Origin: Bradyrhizobium sp. LTSP885
GTDB taxonomy: Bacteria > Pseudomonadota > Alphaproteobacteria > Rhizobiales > Xanthobacteraceae
Assembly: GCF_000938305.1 (NCBI RefSeq)
Contig: NZ_JYMT01000035.1
Location: 76,751 to 140,750 of the forward strand
DNA: 64,000 nt
Direction: 5' to 3'
How positions within the stretch are numbered: the first letter of the stretch is position 1; every line of letters begins with the position of its first letter. Below are positions 34,503 through 42,965 of this stretch, piece after piece. Made by a program: the position numbers and the translations under genes. The notes beneath the pieces were generated by a model, which had not been told where the DNA came from, did no database searches, and was given only the letters and a program-made list of their open reading frames with translations.

Positions 34503-34616
34503 ATGCAAGAGATTATCGCCGCCGGTGTGATTGTTGCGATTGTTGCATTCTGCGGCGGGTACTTCTGGGCAGTGGCTCGCGGCGCCAAGACCGCAAGCAA
34601 GCAGCAGCGGAGATGA
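34503..34616 (+). CDS. Putative 37-residue single-pass membrane peptide
   Basis: Very short gene. The translation begins MQEIIAAGVIVAIVAFCGG, one hydrophobic helix of about 20 residues, then YFWAVARGAKTASKQQRR, a positively charged tail that predicts the C-terminus on the cytoplasmic side. A GGAG element lies about a dozen bases upstream. It starts just after the ialB divergent promoter, in which CGTGGG/CCCACG (34450-34468) forms a small inverted repeat. It is followed by a strong hairpin repeat. Function unknown; the helix and tail make chance occurrence less likely. Confidence 0.45.
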   Translation: MQEIIAAGVIVAIVAFCGGYFWAVARGAKTASKQQRR

Positions 34617-34623
34617 TCAGTCG

Positions 34624-34707
34624 GTAGGATGGGCGGAGCGCAGCGATACCCATCACCTCATATCCGCGGCGCGGCTGATGGGTATCGCTACGCTCCACCC
34701 ATCCTAC
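34624..34707. repeat. Long hairpin repeat, 32-base arms
   Basis: Arms at 34624-34655 and 34676-34707 are inverted copies with only two mismatches, both tolerable as G-U pairs in RNA; the loop is 20 bases. Core words are GTAGGATGGG and CCCATCCTAC. It sits between the small membrane peptide and the convergent epoxide hydrolase, so it may end transcripts from both sides. It resembles scattered palindromic elements of Bradyrhizobium (recalled, not searched). Confidence 0.7.
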
Positions 34708-34711
34708 GCAG

Positions 34712-35854
34712 CTAGCGAAGCGTCCCGAAGAACTTGCGCACCTCGCCGACGAACAGCTCCGGCTGTTCGAACGCGGAGAAATGCCCGCCCTTCGGCATTT
34801 CGCTCCAGTGCCTTATGTCGGTGTAGCTCGCCTCCATCCACTTGCGCACCGGCGTGACGATCTCCTTGGGAAACACGCTAACGCCGGTCGGAACCGTGAC
34901 CTTGTGCACGGTCCGCCTGTTCGGCCCAAAGCTTTCCCAATAGAGCCGCGCCGACGACGCGGCTGTCGCGGTGACCCAGTACAGCATGACGTTGTCGAGC
35001 AACTCGTCGCGGCTGAGGATGTTTTCGGGATGGCCGTCACAGTCGGTCCAGGCCCAGAATTTTTCCAGGACCCAGGCCGCCTGCCCGCTTGGTGAATCGG
35101 TCAGGCCATAGCCGAGCGTCTGCGGCCGGGTCGATTGCTGCTTGGAATATCCGGAATCCCAATCGGCATAGTATTTGATGCCGTTGAGGGCGCGGGTCTC
35201 CTCCGGCGTCGGCTGTCCCTCGACATTGGGGCGGGTCGACATCGCGAGTGTGATGTGAATGCCGGCGCAGTGCGCGGCATCCTGGGCGCCGATTGCGGTC
35301 GTCACCGCCGAGCCCCAATCACCGCCCTGTGCAAAATACCTGCTGTAGCCGAGCCGCTCCATCAGGACAGCCCAGGCCTTAGCGATGCGGTCGACGCCCC
35401 AGCCCGCCGTGGTCGGCTTGCCGGAAAAGCCGAAGCCCGGTAGCGACGGGCACACCACGTGAAATGCGTCGGCCGCGCTGCCGCCATGCGCGGTCGGGTC
35501 TGTCAGCGGTTCGATCACCTTGTGGAATTCGACCACCGATCCCGGCCAACCGTGGGTGATGATCAGCGGCACGGCGTTCGGATGCTTTGAGCGGACATGG
35601 ATGAAGTGGATGTCGAGCCCGTCGATCTCTGTCGTGAACTGGCTAAAGCGATTGAGCCGCGCCTCACGCGCGCGCCAGTCATAGTCCTCGGCCCAGGTGC
35701 GGCAGACGTCCTTGATCCAATTCAGCGGCGCGCCCTGGCTCCAGTCGGAGACGAGTTCCGCCTCGGGCCAGCGCGTCCGGCGCAGCCGGGTGCGGAGGTC
35801 CTCGAGCACGTCGTCAGCGACGGAAATGCGAAACGGATTGATGGCGGTGGTCAT
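34712..35854 (-). CDS. Epoxide hydrolase (alpha/beta hydrolase, EHN domain)
   Basis: 380-residue microsomal-type epoxide hydrolase. The N-terminal EHN region (FRISVADDVLEDLRTRLRRTRWPE, residues 7-30) precedes the hydrolase fold; HGWPGS near residue 102 is the oxyanion motif, the nucleophilic Asp is in GGDWGSAV near 179, and the catalytic His is likely in KGGHFSAFEQPE near 355. It would open epoxides to diols. The gene is monocistronic by appearance, between a hairpin repeat and the secreted protein at 35903. Confidence 0.9.
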   Translation of the reverse strand: MTTAINPFRISVADDVLEDLRTRLRRTRWPEAELVSDWSQGAPLNWIKDVCRTWAEDYDWRAREARLNRFSQFTTEIDGLDIHFIHVRSKHPNAVPLIITHGWPGSVVEFHKVIEPLTDPTAHGGSAADAFHVVCPSLPGFGFSGKPTTAGWGVDRIAKAWAVLMERLGYSRYFAQGGDWGSAVTTAIGAQDAAHCAGIHITLAMSTRPNVEGQPTPEETRALNGIKYYADWDSGYSKQQSTRPQTLGYGLTDSPSGQAAWVLEKFWAWTDCDGHPENILSRDELLDNVMLYWVTATAASSARLYWESFGPNRRTVHKVTVPTGVSVFPKEIVTPVRKWMEASYTDIRHWSEMPKGGHFSAFEQPELFVGEVRKFFGTLR

Positions 35855-35902
35855 GGCGTCTCCCGGGGGGCTGGGCTCCCCCGAAAGATAGGCGCGATGA
35901 CG

Positions 35903-36844
35903 CTATTTGCCGAGGGCCGTTTCCAGGAGAGCCTGGGCCTGCTTTGCGGCCTGGGCGAATGCCGGCTGCTCCGGCGCGTGCTGGACGAAGCAGCGCTTGA
36001 AGGCGCCGTCGGCCTGCTCGCGCAGATTGCCGAGCATGTCATACGCCTTCTTGTCGCTCTTCTTCTGGCGGAATTTCTCTTCGGCTTCTTCCGCCCGCTT
36101 GTTGATGTCGGCGCGGATTGTGGTGCATGCCGGAACCTGCACGGCAGGCGTGATCTCGCCATAGGCGACATAGACCTTGCCGTTGGCGCGCGCCGTCACG
36201 AACACCTCATCGGCCTTGTCAGGGGTCTCGTCCTGGGAGCGGCCGGCCAGAAAGGCATAGGTTGAGGTCGCTGAAGCCGGCTTGGCGATCGGCAGCTCGT
36301 TGAAATTGATCACGGCGGCATCGGTCGAAATCGCCTGGGTGTAAAGGCCCTCAAACCTCAACGCCGCATCGATCTGCTGCGGCACATTCTTGCTTCCCTT
36401 GTCCCACCACGCCTTGTGCTCGCGCAGCCAGCGTGTGAACAGGGATTCGGTCGTGACAACGATATGGGCCTTTGGCTCGACAAAGCTGCCATCGGGGCGC
36501 TTGTCGCCGATCTTGCCACCGTCGAGGCCGGCGTCGGCATCGAAGCGCAGGCCGTCCAGCATGCCGAACCCCTGATCGCCCTTATATAAAGTGTCGAGGT
36601 TGAGCTGGGCCGGCGCGAAGCCGGTGCGGACCGGCTCGGGCAGCATGGCGGCCATTTGCGCCTTGAGGTCTTCGCGCGCCCCGGCCTCCGCCTTGTCGGC
36701 GGCGTCATCGACCTTGAGCTTGGCGAATTTGGCGATCGCGGCGTCACGCGTCGCGATGTAACGGTCCTCCGGCGACACGGCATTGGCGTGCGAAAGGACC
36801 AGGATGGGGGAAAGAACGAGGGCAACGCGGACAATAAAATGCAT
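35903..36844 (-). CDS. Secreted protein of unknown function
   Basis: 313 residues with a signal peptide (HFIVRVALVLSPILVLSHANA, cleavage near residue 22). The mature part is mixed alpha/beta with VVTTESLFTRWLREHKAWWD near 135, an IRADINKRAEEAEEKFRQKKSDKKAYD helical segment near 250 and a Cys pair (ACTT, KRCF) that may form a disulfide. I do not recognise the family. The start codon lies inside a 10-bp-arm inverted repeat (36841-36870), so initiation could be structure-controlled, or the frame might start farther upstream at 36886. It is downstream of gfa on the same strand. Confidence 0.65.
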   Translation of the reverse strand: MHFIVRVALVLSPILVLSHANAVSPEDRYIATRDAAIAKFAKLKVDDAADKAEAGAREDLKAQMAAMLPEPVRTGFAPAQLNLDTLYKGDQGFGMLDGLRFDADAGLDGGKIGDKRPDGSFVEPKAHIVVTTESLFTRWLREHKAWWDKGSKNVPQQIDAALRFEGLYTQAISTDAAVINFNELPIAKPASATSTYAFLAGRSQDETPDKADEVFVTARANGKVYVAYGEITPAVQVPACTTIRADINKRAEEAEEKFRQKKSDKKAYDMLGNLREQADGAFKRCFVQHAPEQPAFAQAAKQAQALLETALGK

Positions 36845-36870
36845 GCCCTGTGGTCGCCCGCAGGGCATGC
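36841..36870. promoter_or_regulatory. Hairpin covering the start codon of the secreted protein gene
   Basis: GCATGCCCTG (36841-36850) and CAGGGCATGC (36861-36870) are perfect inverted copies with a 10-base loop. On the minus strand the proposed ATG lies in the second arm. The hairpin could hide the start from ribosomes, or be a scattered repeat fused to the gene. Confidence 0.45.
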
Positions 36871-36967
36871 AAGGTTCAAAGGTCACGAGGGTACTTTCAA
36901 GTCATCTCGTGCCGGCAGCAGCAGCCGGCACGGGATTTCGTCATGGCGGCAAGTCAGGCCGCCTTGA

Positions 36968-37531
36968 TCAGGCTGCTTTGGCCTTTGCCACGTGGGTGGC
37001 GATCGCATCCATCAGCGGCGGCGACAGGCAATCAAAGGGCTCGAGCCCGAGTTCTTTCAGGCGCGACCTGATCCCGGCCATATCGGCCGGCTTGACGCCG
37101 GACTCGATCACCGACGACACGAAGGCCGCAAAGCCCGGAGCAGCCGAGCCTGATTCCTGGAACAGCTCGGGATGGACGAAGTCGAGGCCGTAGAACGGAT
37201 GGCCCTTGTTCTCGATCCGGCCGTACATATGCGTGCCGCAGCCCTTGCAGGCGTGGCGCTGGATTGCCGCCGAGGCATCGATGATGTGCAGCTTGTCGCC
37301 GTTCTCGAGAACGGTGACGTTCTCGCGCGGCACGACCGCGACCACCGAGAAGTCTGCGCCGGAGGGCTTCCAGCACTTGGTGCAGCCGCAGGCGTGGTTG
37401 TGGGCGACGTCGCCCTTGATCCCGACCTTGACCTTCTTGTCCGCGCATTTGCAGACCAGGGTTCCACCGGCGAAGTGGCCCGAGCCTTGTTTGACGCCGT
37501 TGTCGACCGATGGGTGGATATGAACAGTCAT
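36968..37531 (-). CDS. gfa: S-(hydroxymethyl)glutathione synthase (formaldehyde-activating, Gfa)
   Basis: 187-residue zinc protein that speeds the condensation of formaldehyde with glutathione. The two zinc sites are visible: VCKCAD near residue 27, CGCTKCWKPSG near 48 and KGCGTHMYGR near 96. Length and the GHPFYGLDFVHPELF segment are typical of Gfa. It is the last gene of xoxF-cytochrome-formaldehyde dehydrogenase-gfa on the minus strand, 32 bases after the dehydrogenase, and so handles formaldehyde made by XoxF. Confidence 0.95.
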   Translation of the reverse strand: MTVHIHPSVDNGVKQGSGHFAGGTLVCKCADKKVKVGIKGDVAHNHACGCTKCWKPSGADFSVVAVVPRENVTVLENGDKLHIIDASAAIQRHACKGCGTHMYGRIENKGHPFYGLDFVHPELFQESGSAAPGFAAFVSSVIESGVKPADMAGIRSRLKELGLEPFDCLSPPLMDAIATHVAKAKAA

Positions 37532-37563
37532 TGGCTATCCTCCTACTGCTTGCTGTTTTGATT

Positions 37564-38673
37564 TCAGAACACGACGACCGAGCGGATCGATTTGCCCTCA
37601 TGCATCAGGTCAAATCCCTTGTTGATCTCTTCGAGCTTCAGCACGTGGGTGATCATCGGATCGATCTGGATCTTTCCATCCATGTACCAGTCGACAATCT
37701 TCGGCACGTCGGTGCGACCGCGCGCGCCGCCGAACGCGGTGCCCTTCCAGACCCGGCCGGTTACGAGTTGGAACGGCCGCGTCGCGATCTCCTTGCCGGA
37801 TTCCGCAACGCCGATCACAACGGAGACGCCCCAGCCGCGGTGGCAGGCTTCGAGCGCCTGGCGCATCACGGTGGTGTTGCCGGTGCAGTCGAAGGTGTAG
37901 TCGGCGCCGCCATCGGTCAGGCCGACCAGATGTTGGACGATATCGCCCTCGACCTTCTTCGGGTTGACGAAATGCGTCATGCCGAACTGGCGGCCCCAAG
38001 CTTCCTTCGAGTCATTGAGATCGACGCCGATGATCTTGTCGGCGCCGACCATCTTGGCGCCCTGGATCACGTTGAGGCCGATGCCGCCGAGGCCGAACAC
38101 CACGACGTTGGAGCCCGGCGTCACCTTGGCGGTGTTGACCACGGCGCCGACGCCGGTGGTCACGCCGCAGCCGATGTAGCAGCTCTTGTCGAACGGCGCG
38201 TCCTCACGGATCTTCGCCACCGCGATCTCGGGCAACACCGTGAAGTTCGAGAATGTCGAGCAGCCCATATAGTGGAACACCGTCTCGCCCTTGTACTTGA
38301 AGCGCGAGGTACCGTCGGGCATCACGCCCTTGCCCTGCGTGGCGCGGATCGCCGTGCAGAGATTGGTCTTCTGGCTCAGGCAGCTTTTGCACTGCCGGCA
38401 TTCGGGCGTGTAGAGCGGGATCACATGATCGCCCGGCTTGACCGACGTAACGCCGGCGCCGACTTCACGCACGATGCCCGCGCCTTCGTGTCCCAGAACC
38501 GAAGGAAAGATGCCTTCGCTGTCGAAGCCGTCGAGCGTGTAGGCATCGGTGTGACAGATACCCGTCGCCTTGATCTCGACCAGGACCTCGCCGGCCTTGG
38601 GCCCTTCCAGGTCAAGCTCGACAATCTCTAGCGGCTTCTTGGCCGCGAAAGCGACGGCGGCGCGTGTCTTCAT
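37564..38673 (-). CDS. frmA: S-(hydroxymethyl)glutathione dehydrogenase / class III alcohol dehydrogenase
   Basis: 369-residue zinc enzyme oxidising S-hydroxymethylglutathione to S-formylglutathione with NAD+. Catalytic zinc ligands lie in GICHTDAYTLDG near residue 40, GHEGAG near 62 and GCGVTTGVG near 170; the structural zinc Cys cluster is CRQCKSCLSQKTNLC near 92. NAD is bound by VFGLGGIGLNV near 192. Length and motifs are those of glutathione-dependent formaldehyde dehydrogenase (also called AdhC or FlhA). A GGAGAG ribosome site precedes the start. The product is used by the S-formylglutathione hydrolase at 47676. Confidence 0.96.
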   Translation of the reverse strand: MKTRAAVAFAAKKPLEIVELDLEGPKAGEVLVEIKATGICHTDAYTLDGFDSEGIFPSVLGHEGAGIVREVGAGVTSVKPGDHVIPLYTPECRQCKSCLSQKTNLCTAIRATQGKGVMPDGTSRFKYKGETVFHYMGCSTFSNFTVLPEIAVAKIREDAPFDKSCYIGCGVTTGVGAVVNTAKVTPGSNVVVFGLGGIGLNVIQGAKMVGADKIIGVDLNDSKEAWGRQFGMTHFVNPKKVEGDIVQHLVGLTDGGADYTFDCTGNTTVMRQALEACHRGWGVSVVIGVAESGKEIATRPFQLVTGRVWKGTAFGGARGRTDVPKIVDWYMDGKIQIDPMITHVLKLEEINKGFDLMHEGKSIRSVVVF

Positions 38674-38745
38674 CGAAGTCTCTCCAAACCGTAAAACATC
38701 TCGTTATCCGCACCCGATCCAGACCCATATCCAGATCCCGTGCGT

Positions 38746-39261
38746 TCAGTGTCCCATGCACGAAGATTCCGCCTTGGTATAGGCATCGGATTTGTCTTCA
38801 TGCTTCGCCGGACGCACGCGCCCGACCGCATCATCGGAGCGGGCTCGCAGATAAATGTAGAGGTCGTCCATGTAACAGGCGACGTTCGGATTGTCGCCGA
38901 ACGCCGGCATCACGTTCTCCTGCGACGTACTGACGTTCTTGCGCCCGCTGGCGACCACGCCGAGGAAGTCGGCATAGTTCATGGTCTTGAGCGAGTCCTT
39001 CAGTGCCGGCGCGTAACTCGAACCCATTCCGTCGGGCCCGTGGCAGACGTGGCATTCCGAGTGGTAACGGCGATAACCGGAATAGGTGTACCAGTCCACG
39101 GTACCGTCAGCCGTGACCTTGTAGGTCGGGTTGCCATCCTTATCGAGATATTTGCCGTCCTCGGATTTGACCGCGGTCGGGTCGCCCGGAGCCTCGGCGG
39201 AAGCAATTCCTCCCGTTGCCGCAAGCAGGACCGCGGCAGTCACCAACCAGATGATACGCAA
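38746..39261 (-). CDS. xoxG: Methanol-metabolism c-type cytochrome next to xoxF (XoxG-like)
   Basis: Periplasmic single-heme cytochrome c, the expected electron acceptor of XoxF. The heme motif CHVCH follows GYRRYHSE near residue 77, and the likely distal Met is in NVMPAFGDNPN. Two further cysteines (ACYMDD and SSCMGH) give the four-Cys pattern of cytochromes named for methanol metabolism. I prefer a TTG start at 39261: AAGGA lies seven bases upstream and the protein then begins directly with a signal peptide (RIIWLVTAAVLLAATGGIASA). The ATG at 39303 lies inside the xoxF-downstream hairpin. Precise equivalence to XoxG is inference from position. Confidence 0.88.
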   Translation of the reverse strand: MRIIWLVTAAVLLAATGGIASAEAPGDPTAVKSEDGKYLDKDGNPTYKVTADGTVDWYTYSGYRRYHSECHVCHGPDGMGSSYAPALKDSLKTMNYADFLGVVASGRKNVSTSQENVMPAFGDNPNVACYMDDLYIYLRARSDDAVGRVRPAKHEDKSDAYTKAESSCMGH

Positions 39262-39294
39262 GAGCTTGTCCTTCAGGATTCGGTAGCAGGCGAA

Positions 39295-39327
39295 CCGGCG
39301 CATGGAGTCTATTAGCCCATGCGCCGG
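39295..39327 (-). terminator. Hairpin between xoxF and the cytochrome gene
   Basis: CCGGCGCATGG (39295-39305) and CCATGCGCCGG (39317-39327) are perfect 11-base inverted arms with an 11-base loop, beginning 17 bases after the xoxF stop on the minus strand. No T run follows, so partial attenuation or protection of the xoxF message is more likely than full termination. Either would make xoxF more abundant than the downstream genes. Confidence 0.6.
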
Positions 39328-39344
39328 AACGAGGTTGGATCAGC

Positions 39345-41147
39345 TCACTGCGGCAGCTGGAACACGGTCAGTGTTCCGCCGAGCGCGGTGTAGTTGCTGA
39401 GAGCCGCATAGCCACCGACGGCGCCGAGGCCGGCGGTCGGATCGGTCAGGCCGGCTGCGAGGCCGATACCGGCCCAGCCACCGACGCCGGACAGCACAGC
39501 CACGAACTGCTTGCCGTCATGCTCATAGGTGTTGACGTTGCCGATGATGCCGGACGGGGTTTTGAACTTGTAGAGCTCCTTGCCCGTCTTGGCGTCGACA
39601 GCCTTCAGGTAGCCTTCCAGCGTGCCGTAGAACACCACACCACCGGCGGTCGCGAGTGCACCCGACCAGACCGAGAACTGCTCCTTGTTCGACCAGGCGA
39701 TCTTGCCGGTTTTGCCGTCCCAGGCGATGAAGTTGCCCATGTTGGTCTCGCCGGGAGGCGGATACATCGACAGCGTCGCGCCGACATAAGGCTGACCTGC
39801 GGTGTAGCTCACCTTGAACGGCTCGTAGTCCATGCAGACGTGGTTGGTCGGCACATAGAACAGCTGCGTATCCGGCGAGTAGGCTGCCGGTTGCTCATCC
39901 TTCGAGCCGAGCGCGGCCGGGCAGATGCCCTTGACGTTGTGGTCTTCGCCGCCCTTGTCGGTCGACGCAGTGTCGAGAACCTTCGGCCGGCCATAGGTCG
40001 GCGAGCCCTTGTTCATGTCGACGCCGGAGGTCCAGTTGACCTTCGGATCGTACTTTTCAGCGACCAGCAGTTCGCCGGAGGCGCGGTCGAGCGTATAGCC
40101 GAGCCCGTTGCGGTCGAAATGGGTCAGCAGCTTCCGCGGCGTGCCGCCGATGCTCTGATCACTGAGGATCATTTCGTTGACGCCGTCATAGTCCCATTCG
40201 TCGTGGGGCGTCATCTGGTAGACCCACTTGGCAACGCCGGTGTCCGGATTGCGGGCCCAGACGGTCATCGACCATTTGTTATCGCCGGGACGCTGTTTCG
40301 GATTCCAGGTCGATGGATTGCCCGAGCCGTAATACACGAGGTTCAGTTCGGGATCGTAGGAGATCCAGCCCCAGGTGGCGCCGCCGCCGATCTTCCATTG
40401 ATCGCCCTGCCAAGTCTTCAAGCTCGAATCCTTGCCGATCGGCTTGCCGAGCTCGGTGGTCTTGTCGTCGACCAGGATCTGGTCGTCAGGTCCTTCCGAG
40501 AAGCCACGCCAGACCTGCTTGCCGGTCTTGATGTCATAGGCAGTCAAGTGAGCTTGCACGCCGAACTCGCCGCCGGAGATGCCGATCAGGACCTTGTCCT
40601 TGACCACGAGCGGCGCCGAGGTGCCGGTCGCGCCCTTGGCGGGATCGCCGTCCTTCACCGACCACACGACCTGACCGGTCTTGGCATCGAGCGCAACCAG
40701 CGTGGTGTCGGCCTGATGCAAGAAGATCTTGCCGTCGCCATAGGCAACGCCGCGATTCACGGTGTCGCAGCACATCACTGGAATGACGTTCGGGTCCTGC
40801 TTGGGCTCGTACTTCCAGACGATCTGGTTGTCCTTGGAAAGGTCAAGAGCATAGACCTTGTTCGGGAACGGGGTGGAGAGATACATCATGTTGCCGATGA
40901 CGAGCGGTCCACCTTCGTGGCCGCGCAGCACGCCGGTCGAAAACGTCCAGGCAACCTGCAACTTTGCGACATTCGAGGCGTTGATCTGATTCAGCTTCGA
41001 AAAACGCGTGTTGGCGTAGTCGCCAGCCGGCATCACCCAGTCCTTCGGGTTCTGCGCCATCTTGTGGAGTTCGTCGTTGGCATTGGCGGCTCCGGCGGCA
41101 AATGCCGCTATGACGCCAAGACTGGTCGCGTAAAGCAACTTGCGCAT
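39345..41147 (-). CDS. xoxF: Lanthanide-dependent methanol dehydrogenase XoxF
   Basis: 600-residue periplasmic PQQ enzyme oxidising methanol (possibly also formaldehyde). A signal peptide ends near ANA residue 23. The eight-bladed propeller carries the vicinal disulfide C126-C127. Metal-site residues E194 (SGGEFG), N277 (GSGNPS) and catalytic D319 are present, and D321 in WDYDG is the extra aspartate that marks lanthanide-type enzymes; calcium MxaF has Ala there. GGGAGGA precedes the ATG. It heads xoxF-cytochrome-frmA-gfa. An AraC gene is divergent across a 416-base region. No MxaF gene is in the window. Confidence 0.97.
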   Translation of the reverse strand: MRKLLYATSLGVIAAFAAGAANANDELHKMAQNPKDWVMPAGDYANTRFSKLNQINASNVAKLQVAWTFSTGVLRGHEGGPLVIGNMMYLSTPFPNKVYALDLSKDNQIVWKYEPKQDPNVIPVMCCDTVNRGVAYGDGKIFLHQADTTLVALDAKTGQVVWSVKDGDPAKGATGTSAPLVVKDKVLIGISGGEFGVQAHLTAYDIKTGKQVWRGFSEGPDDQILVDDKTTELGKPIGKDSSLKTWQGDQWKIGGGATWGWISYDPELNLVYYGSGNPSTWNPKQRPGDNKWSMTVWARNPDTGVAKWVYQMTPHDEWDYDGVNEMILSDQSIGGTPRKLLTHFDRNGLGYTLDRASGELLVAEKYDPKVNWTSGVDMNKGSPTYGRPKVLDTASTDKGGEDHNVKGICPAALGSKDEQPAAYSPDTQLFYVPTNHVCMDYEPFKVSYTAGQPYVGATLSMYPPPGETNMGNFIAWDGKTGKIAWSNKEQFSVWSGALATAGGVVFYGTLEGYLKAVDAKTGKELYKFKTPSGIIGNVNTYEHDGKQFVAVLSGVGGWAGIGLAAGLTDPTAGLGAVGGYAALSNYTALGGTLTVFQLPQ

Positions 41148-41563
41148 CGTGGATTCCTCCCAGTGTTAAGAGCTCAGGGTTTCCGTCGAAACGGCCCATT
41201 TCTTCGATTTTCGTTCCCTATGCGTAGCCTGATCGGTGCTGCACGACTTGCCCAAGAGCGAACAGCCGCTTGCTTGACAGCGAAACTTCATCAATTTTTT
41301 GGGCTGCGCCTGAAATCGCGAGAAGGCTGCTTCATGTTGCAGAGCATCAATCGGCGATCTGCAATGTTCCATCGCCCGATCTCGCGCGATCCAAGGTTGC
41401 GCTTGACGACGCCAGAACTAAGTCGGAGGATTGGCCGACAATGACCGGGAGGAATCCCGCCGACCCCCTCAACGTCTGCAAAACGAGGGAAAAGGCGCGG
41501 CTCACGGGCCAGGTCTCGCGCCAAGAGCAGTCACGTTTGGGGATCGAATCGGTGGCTGGAAAA
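41148..41563. promoter_or_regulatory. Divergent xoxF / araC intergenic region
   Basis: 416 bases between the xoxF and AraC-type genes must hold the xoxF promoter and leader. I could not find a convincing sigma-70 or sigma-54 promoter by eye, nor a strong palindrome. An in-frame open stretch extends the AraC gene upstream to 41270 but lacks a good ribosome site. Confidence 0.45.
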
Positions 41564-42538
41564 ATGTCCGATACTGTCCATTCGCTCAACACGACCGGAT
41601 TGACGCCGAAGCGTCAGATCCAGCGCTGGTCGGACGCGCTGACCGATCTGTGCGGTCAGTTCGACGTCGACGCCCTGGAAGGATCCTCGTTCGAAGGGCG
41701 GATCAACTATACGAGCGTGTCGCGGCTCAAACTGTGCCAGATCGAGGCAAGCCAGCATCGGATCGCGCACACTGTCTCGCGTATCAGGTTGAGCGAGCAC
41801 CCCTACATCAAGATCCTGTTCCAGACCTACGGCGTATCGCATTTCGAGCAGGAAGGCCGTCACTTCGACATCGTGCCCGGCGATTGCTTTGCCTACGATG
41901 TGTCCTGCCCGCACACCATTATCAGCCCGGCGCTGACCCGCCATGAGGTCGTTATCGTTCCCAAGGACCTCCTGAAGGAACGCGGCTTCCAGCTTTCCAA
42001 GATGGCGCCCTGCAAACTGTCGGCGCGCAACGGCACCGGCCGCATCGCCTATGATTTCGTCCACGCGGCCTTCGGTGAGGCGACCAAGCTGTCTCCCCTG
42101 AATGCCGTCGGCGTCGCCGATTCGCTGATCGACCTGCTGCTGCTGCCGTTGCGCGAGACCGGTGCGATGCTCGATCGCGGCAGCGCCGAGGCGACCTATG
42201 TCCGGGCCCAGGGTTTCATCCGGGAGCATCTGCGCGACCCCGATCTCTGTATCGACCGCATTTCCGCGGCGCTCGGCTGCTCGAAGCGCTATCTGCACAT
42301 GCTGTTCAGCGACCGCGGCATGACGGTCAGCGACTACATCTGGCGGGCCCGGCTGCAGCACTGCCGGCAGGAACTGGAAACCCAGAACGGCAAGACGATC
42401 ACGGACGTCGCGTTCTCGTGGGGCTTCTCCAGCTCCTCGCATTTCAGCCGCGTGTTCCGGAAATATTTTGGCATTGCGCCCTCCTCGGTCAACAAGGGCC
42501 ACCACGGCGGCATGCCGGCAGAAGTGGTGCTGGAATAG
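41564..42538 (+). CDS. AraC family transcriptional regulator
   Basis: 324-residue activator. The N-terminal part (about 20-190) resembles the AraC-binding-like domain (YTSVSRLKLCQIEASQHRIAHT...GDCFAYDVSCPHTI); the C-terminal part has the double helix-turn-helix: CIDRISAALGCSKRYLHMLFSDRG near 243 and ITDVAFSWGFSSSSHFSRVFRKYFG near 291. Start at 41564 (MSDTVHSLNT) is a choice; ATG 41441 is an alternative. Its place divergent from xoxF suggests control of methanol oxidation genes, but it could act on an unlinked target. Confidence 0.85.
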   Translation: MSDTVHSLNTTGLTPKRQIQRWSDALTDLCGQFDVDALEGSSFEGRINYTSVSRLKLCQIEASQHRIAHTVSRIRLSEHPYIKILFQTYGVSHFEQEGRHFDIVPGDCFAYDVSCPHTIISPALTRHEVVIVPKDLLKERGFQLSKMAPCKLSARNGTGRIAYDFVHAAFGEATKLSPLNAVGVADSLIDLLLLPLRETGAMLDRGSAEATYVRAQGFIREHLRDPDLCIDRISAALGCSKRYLHMLFSDRGMTVSDYIWRARLQHCRQELETQNGKTITDVAFSWGFSSSSHFSRVFRKYFGIAPSSVNKGHHGGMPAEVVLE

Positions 42539-42582
42539 CATTCTCGCCCGGCGTGGGCGTACGCCGACCGACATTTCTCGTC

Positions 42583-42963
42583 ATGCTGTCCAGACTCAAG
42601 GAATGGGCGCGTAACCTCAAACGGGACAGTTACGCGCTCTATCTCGCGTCACGCGATCCTCGCGTGCCCTGGTACGCCAAGGCGCTCGCAATCGCGATCG
42701 CGGCCTACGCGCTTTCGCCGATCGACCTGATTCCGGACTTCATCCCCGTGATCGGCTATCTCGACGATCTGATCCTGCTTCCGCTCGGCATCTGGCTTGC
42801 GGTTTCGCTCGTCCCGCCTGACGTGATGGCCGAGTGCCGCATGCGCGCAAGCGTGGCCCTGCAGCGCCCGGCAAGCCGGGCCGGAATGATCGCGATCATT
42901 CTGCTCTGGATCGCCGGCGCGTTCGCGTTCGCATGGGCAATCAGCGTCCACTGGCCGCGCTAG
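42583..42963 (+). CDS. YkvA/DUF1232 family membrane protein
   Basis: 126-residue protein. The DUF1232 core, DPRVPWYAKALAIAIAAYALSPIDLIPDFIPVIGYLDD, spans about residues 24-62 and includes the signature SPIDLIPDF. Two hydrophobic segments follow (64-78 and 98-120), so it is membrane-bound. Its function is unknown in any organism. It follows the AraC gene by 44 bases and is convergent with the TonB receptor, ending 2 bases before it. Confidence 0.87.
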   Translation: MLSRLKEWARNLKRDSYALYLASRDPRVPWYAKALAIAIAAYALSPIDLIPDFIPVIGYLDDLILLPLGIWLAVSLVPPDVMAECRMRASVALQRPASRAGMIAIILLWIAGAFAFAWAISVHWPR

Positions 42964-42965
42964 AC

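Noticed and set aside
41230..41270. Possible sigma-54 promoter upstream of xoxF
   Set aside because: A GG...TGC arrangement is present on the minus strand, but the spacing between the two elements is 10 rather than the required 12 bases.
39519..41444. 641-codon plus-strand open frame over xoxF
   Set aside because: Antisense to xoxF, whose active-site residues are all identifiable. The opposite frame has no signal peptide or domain.
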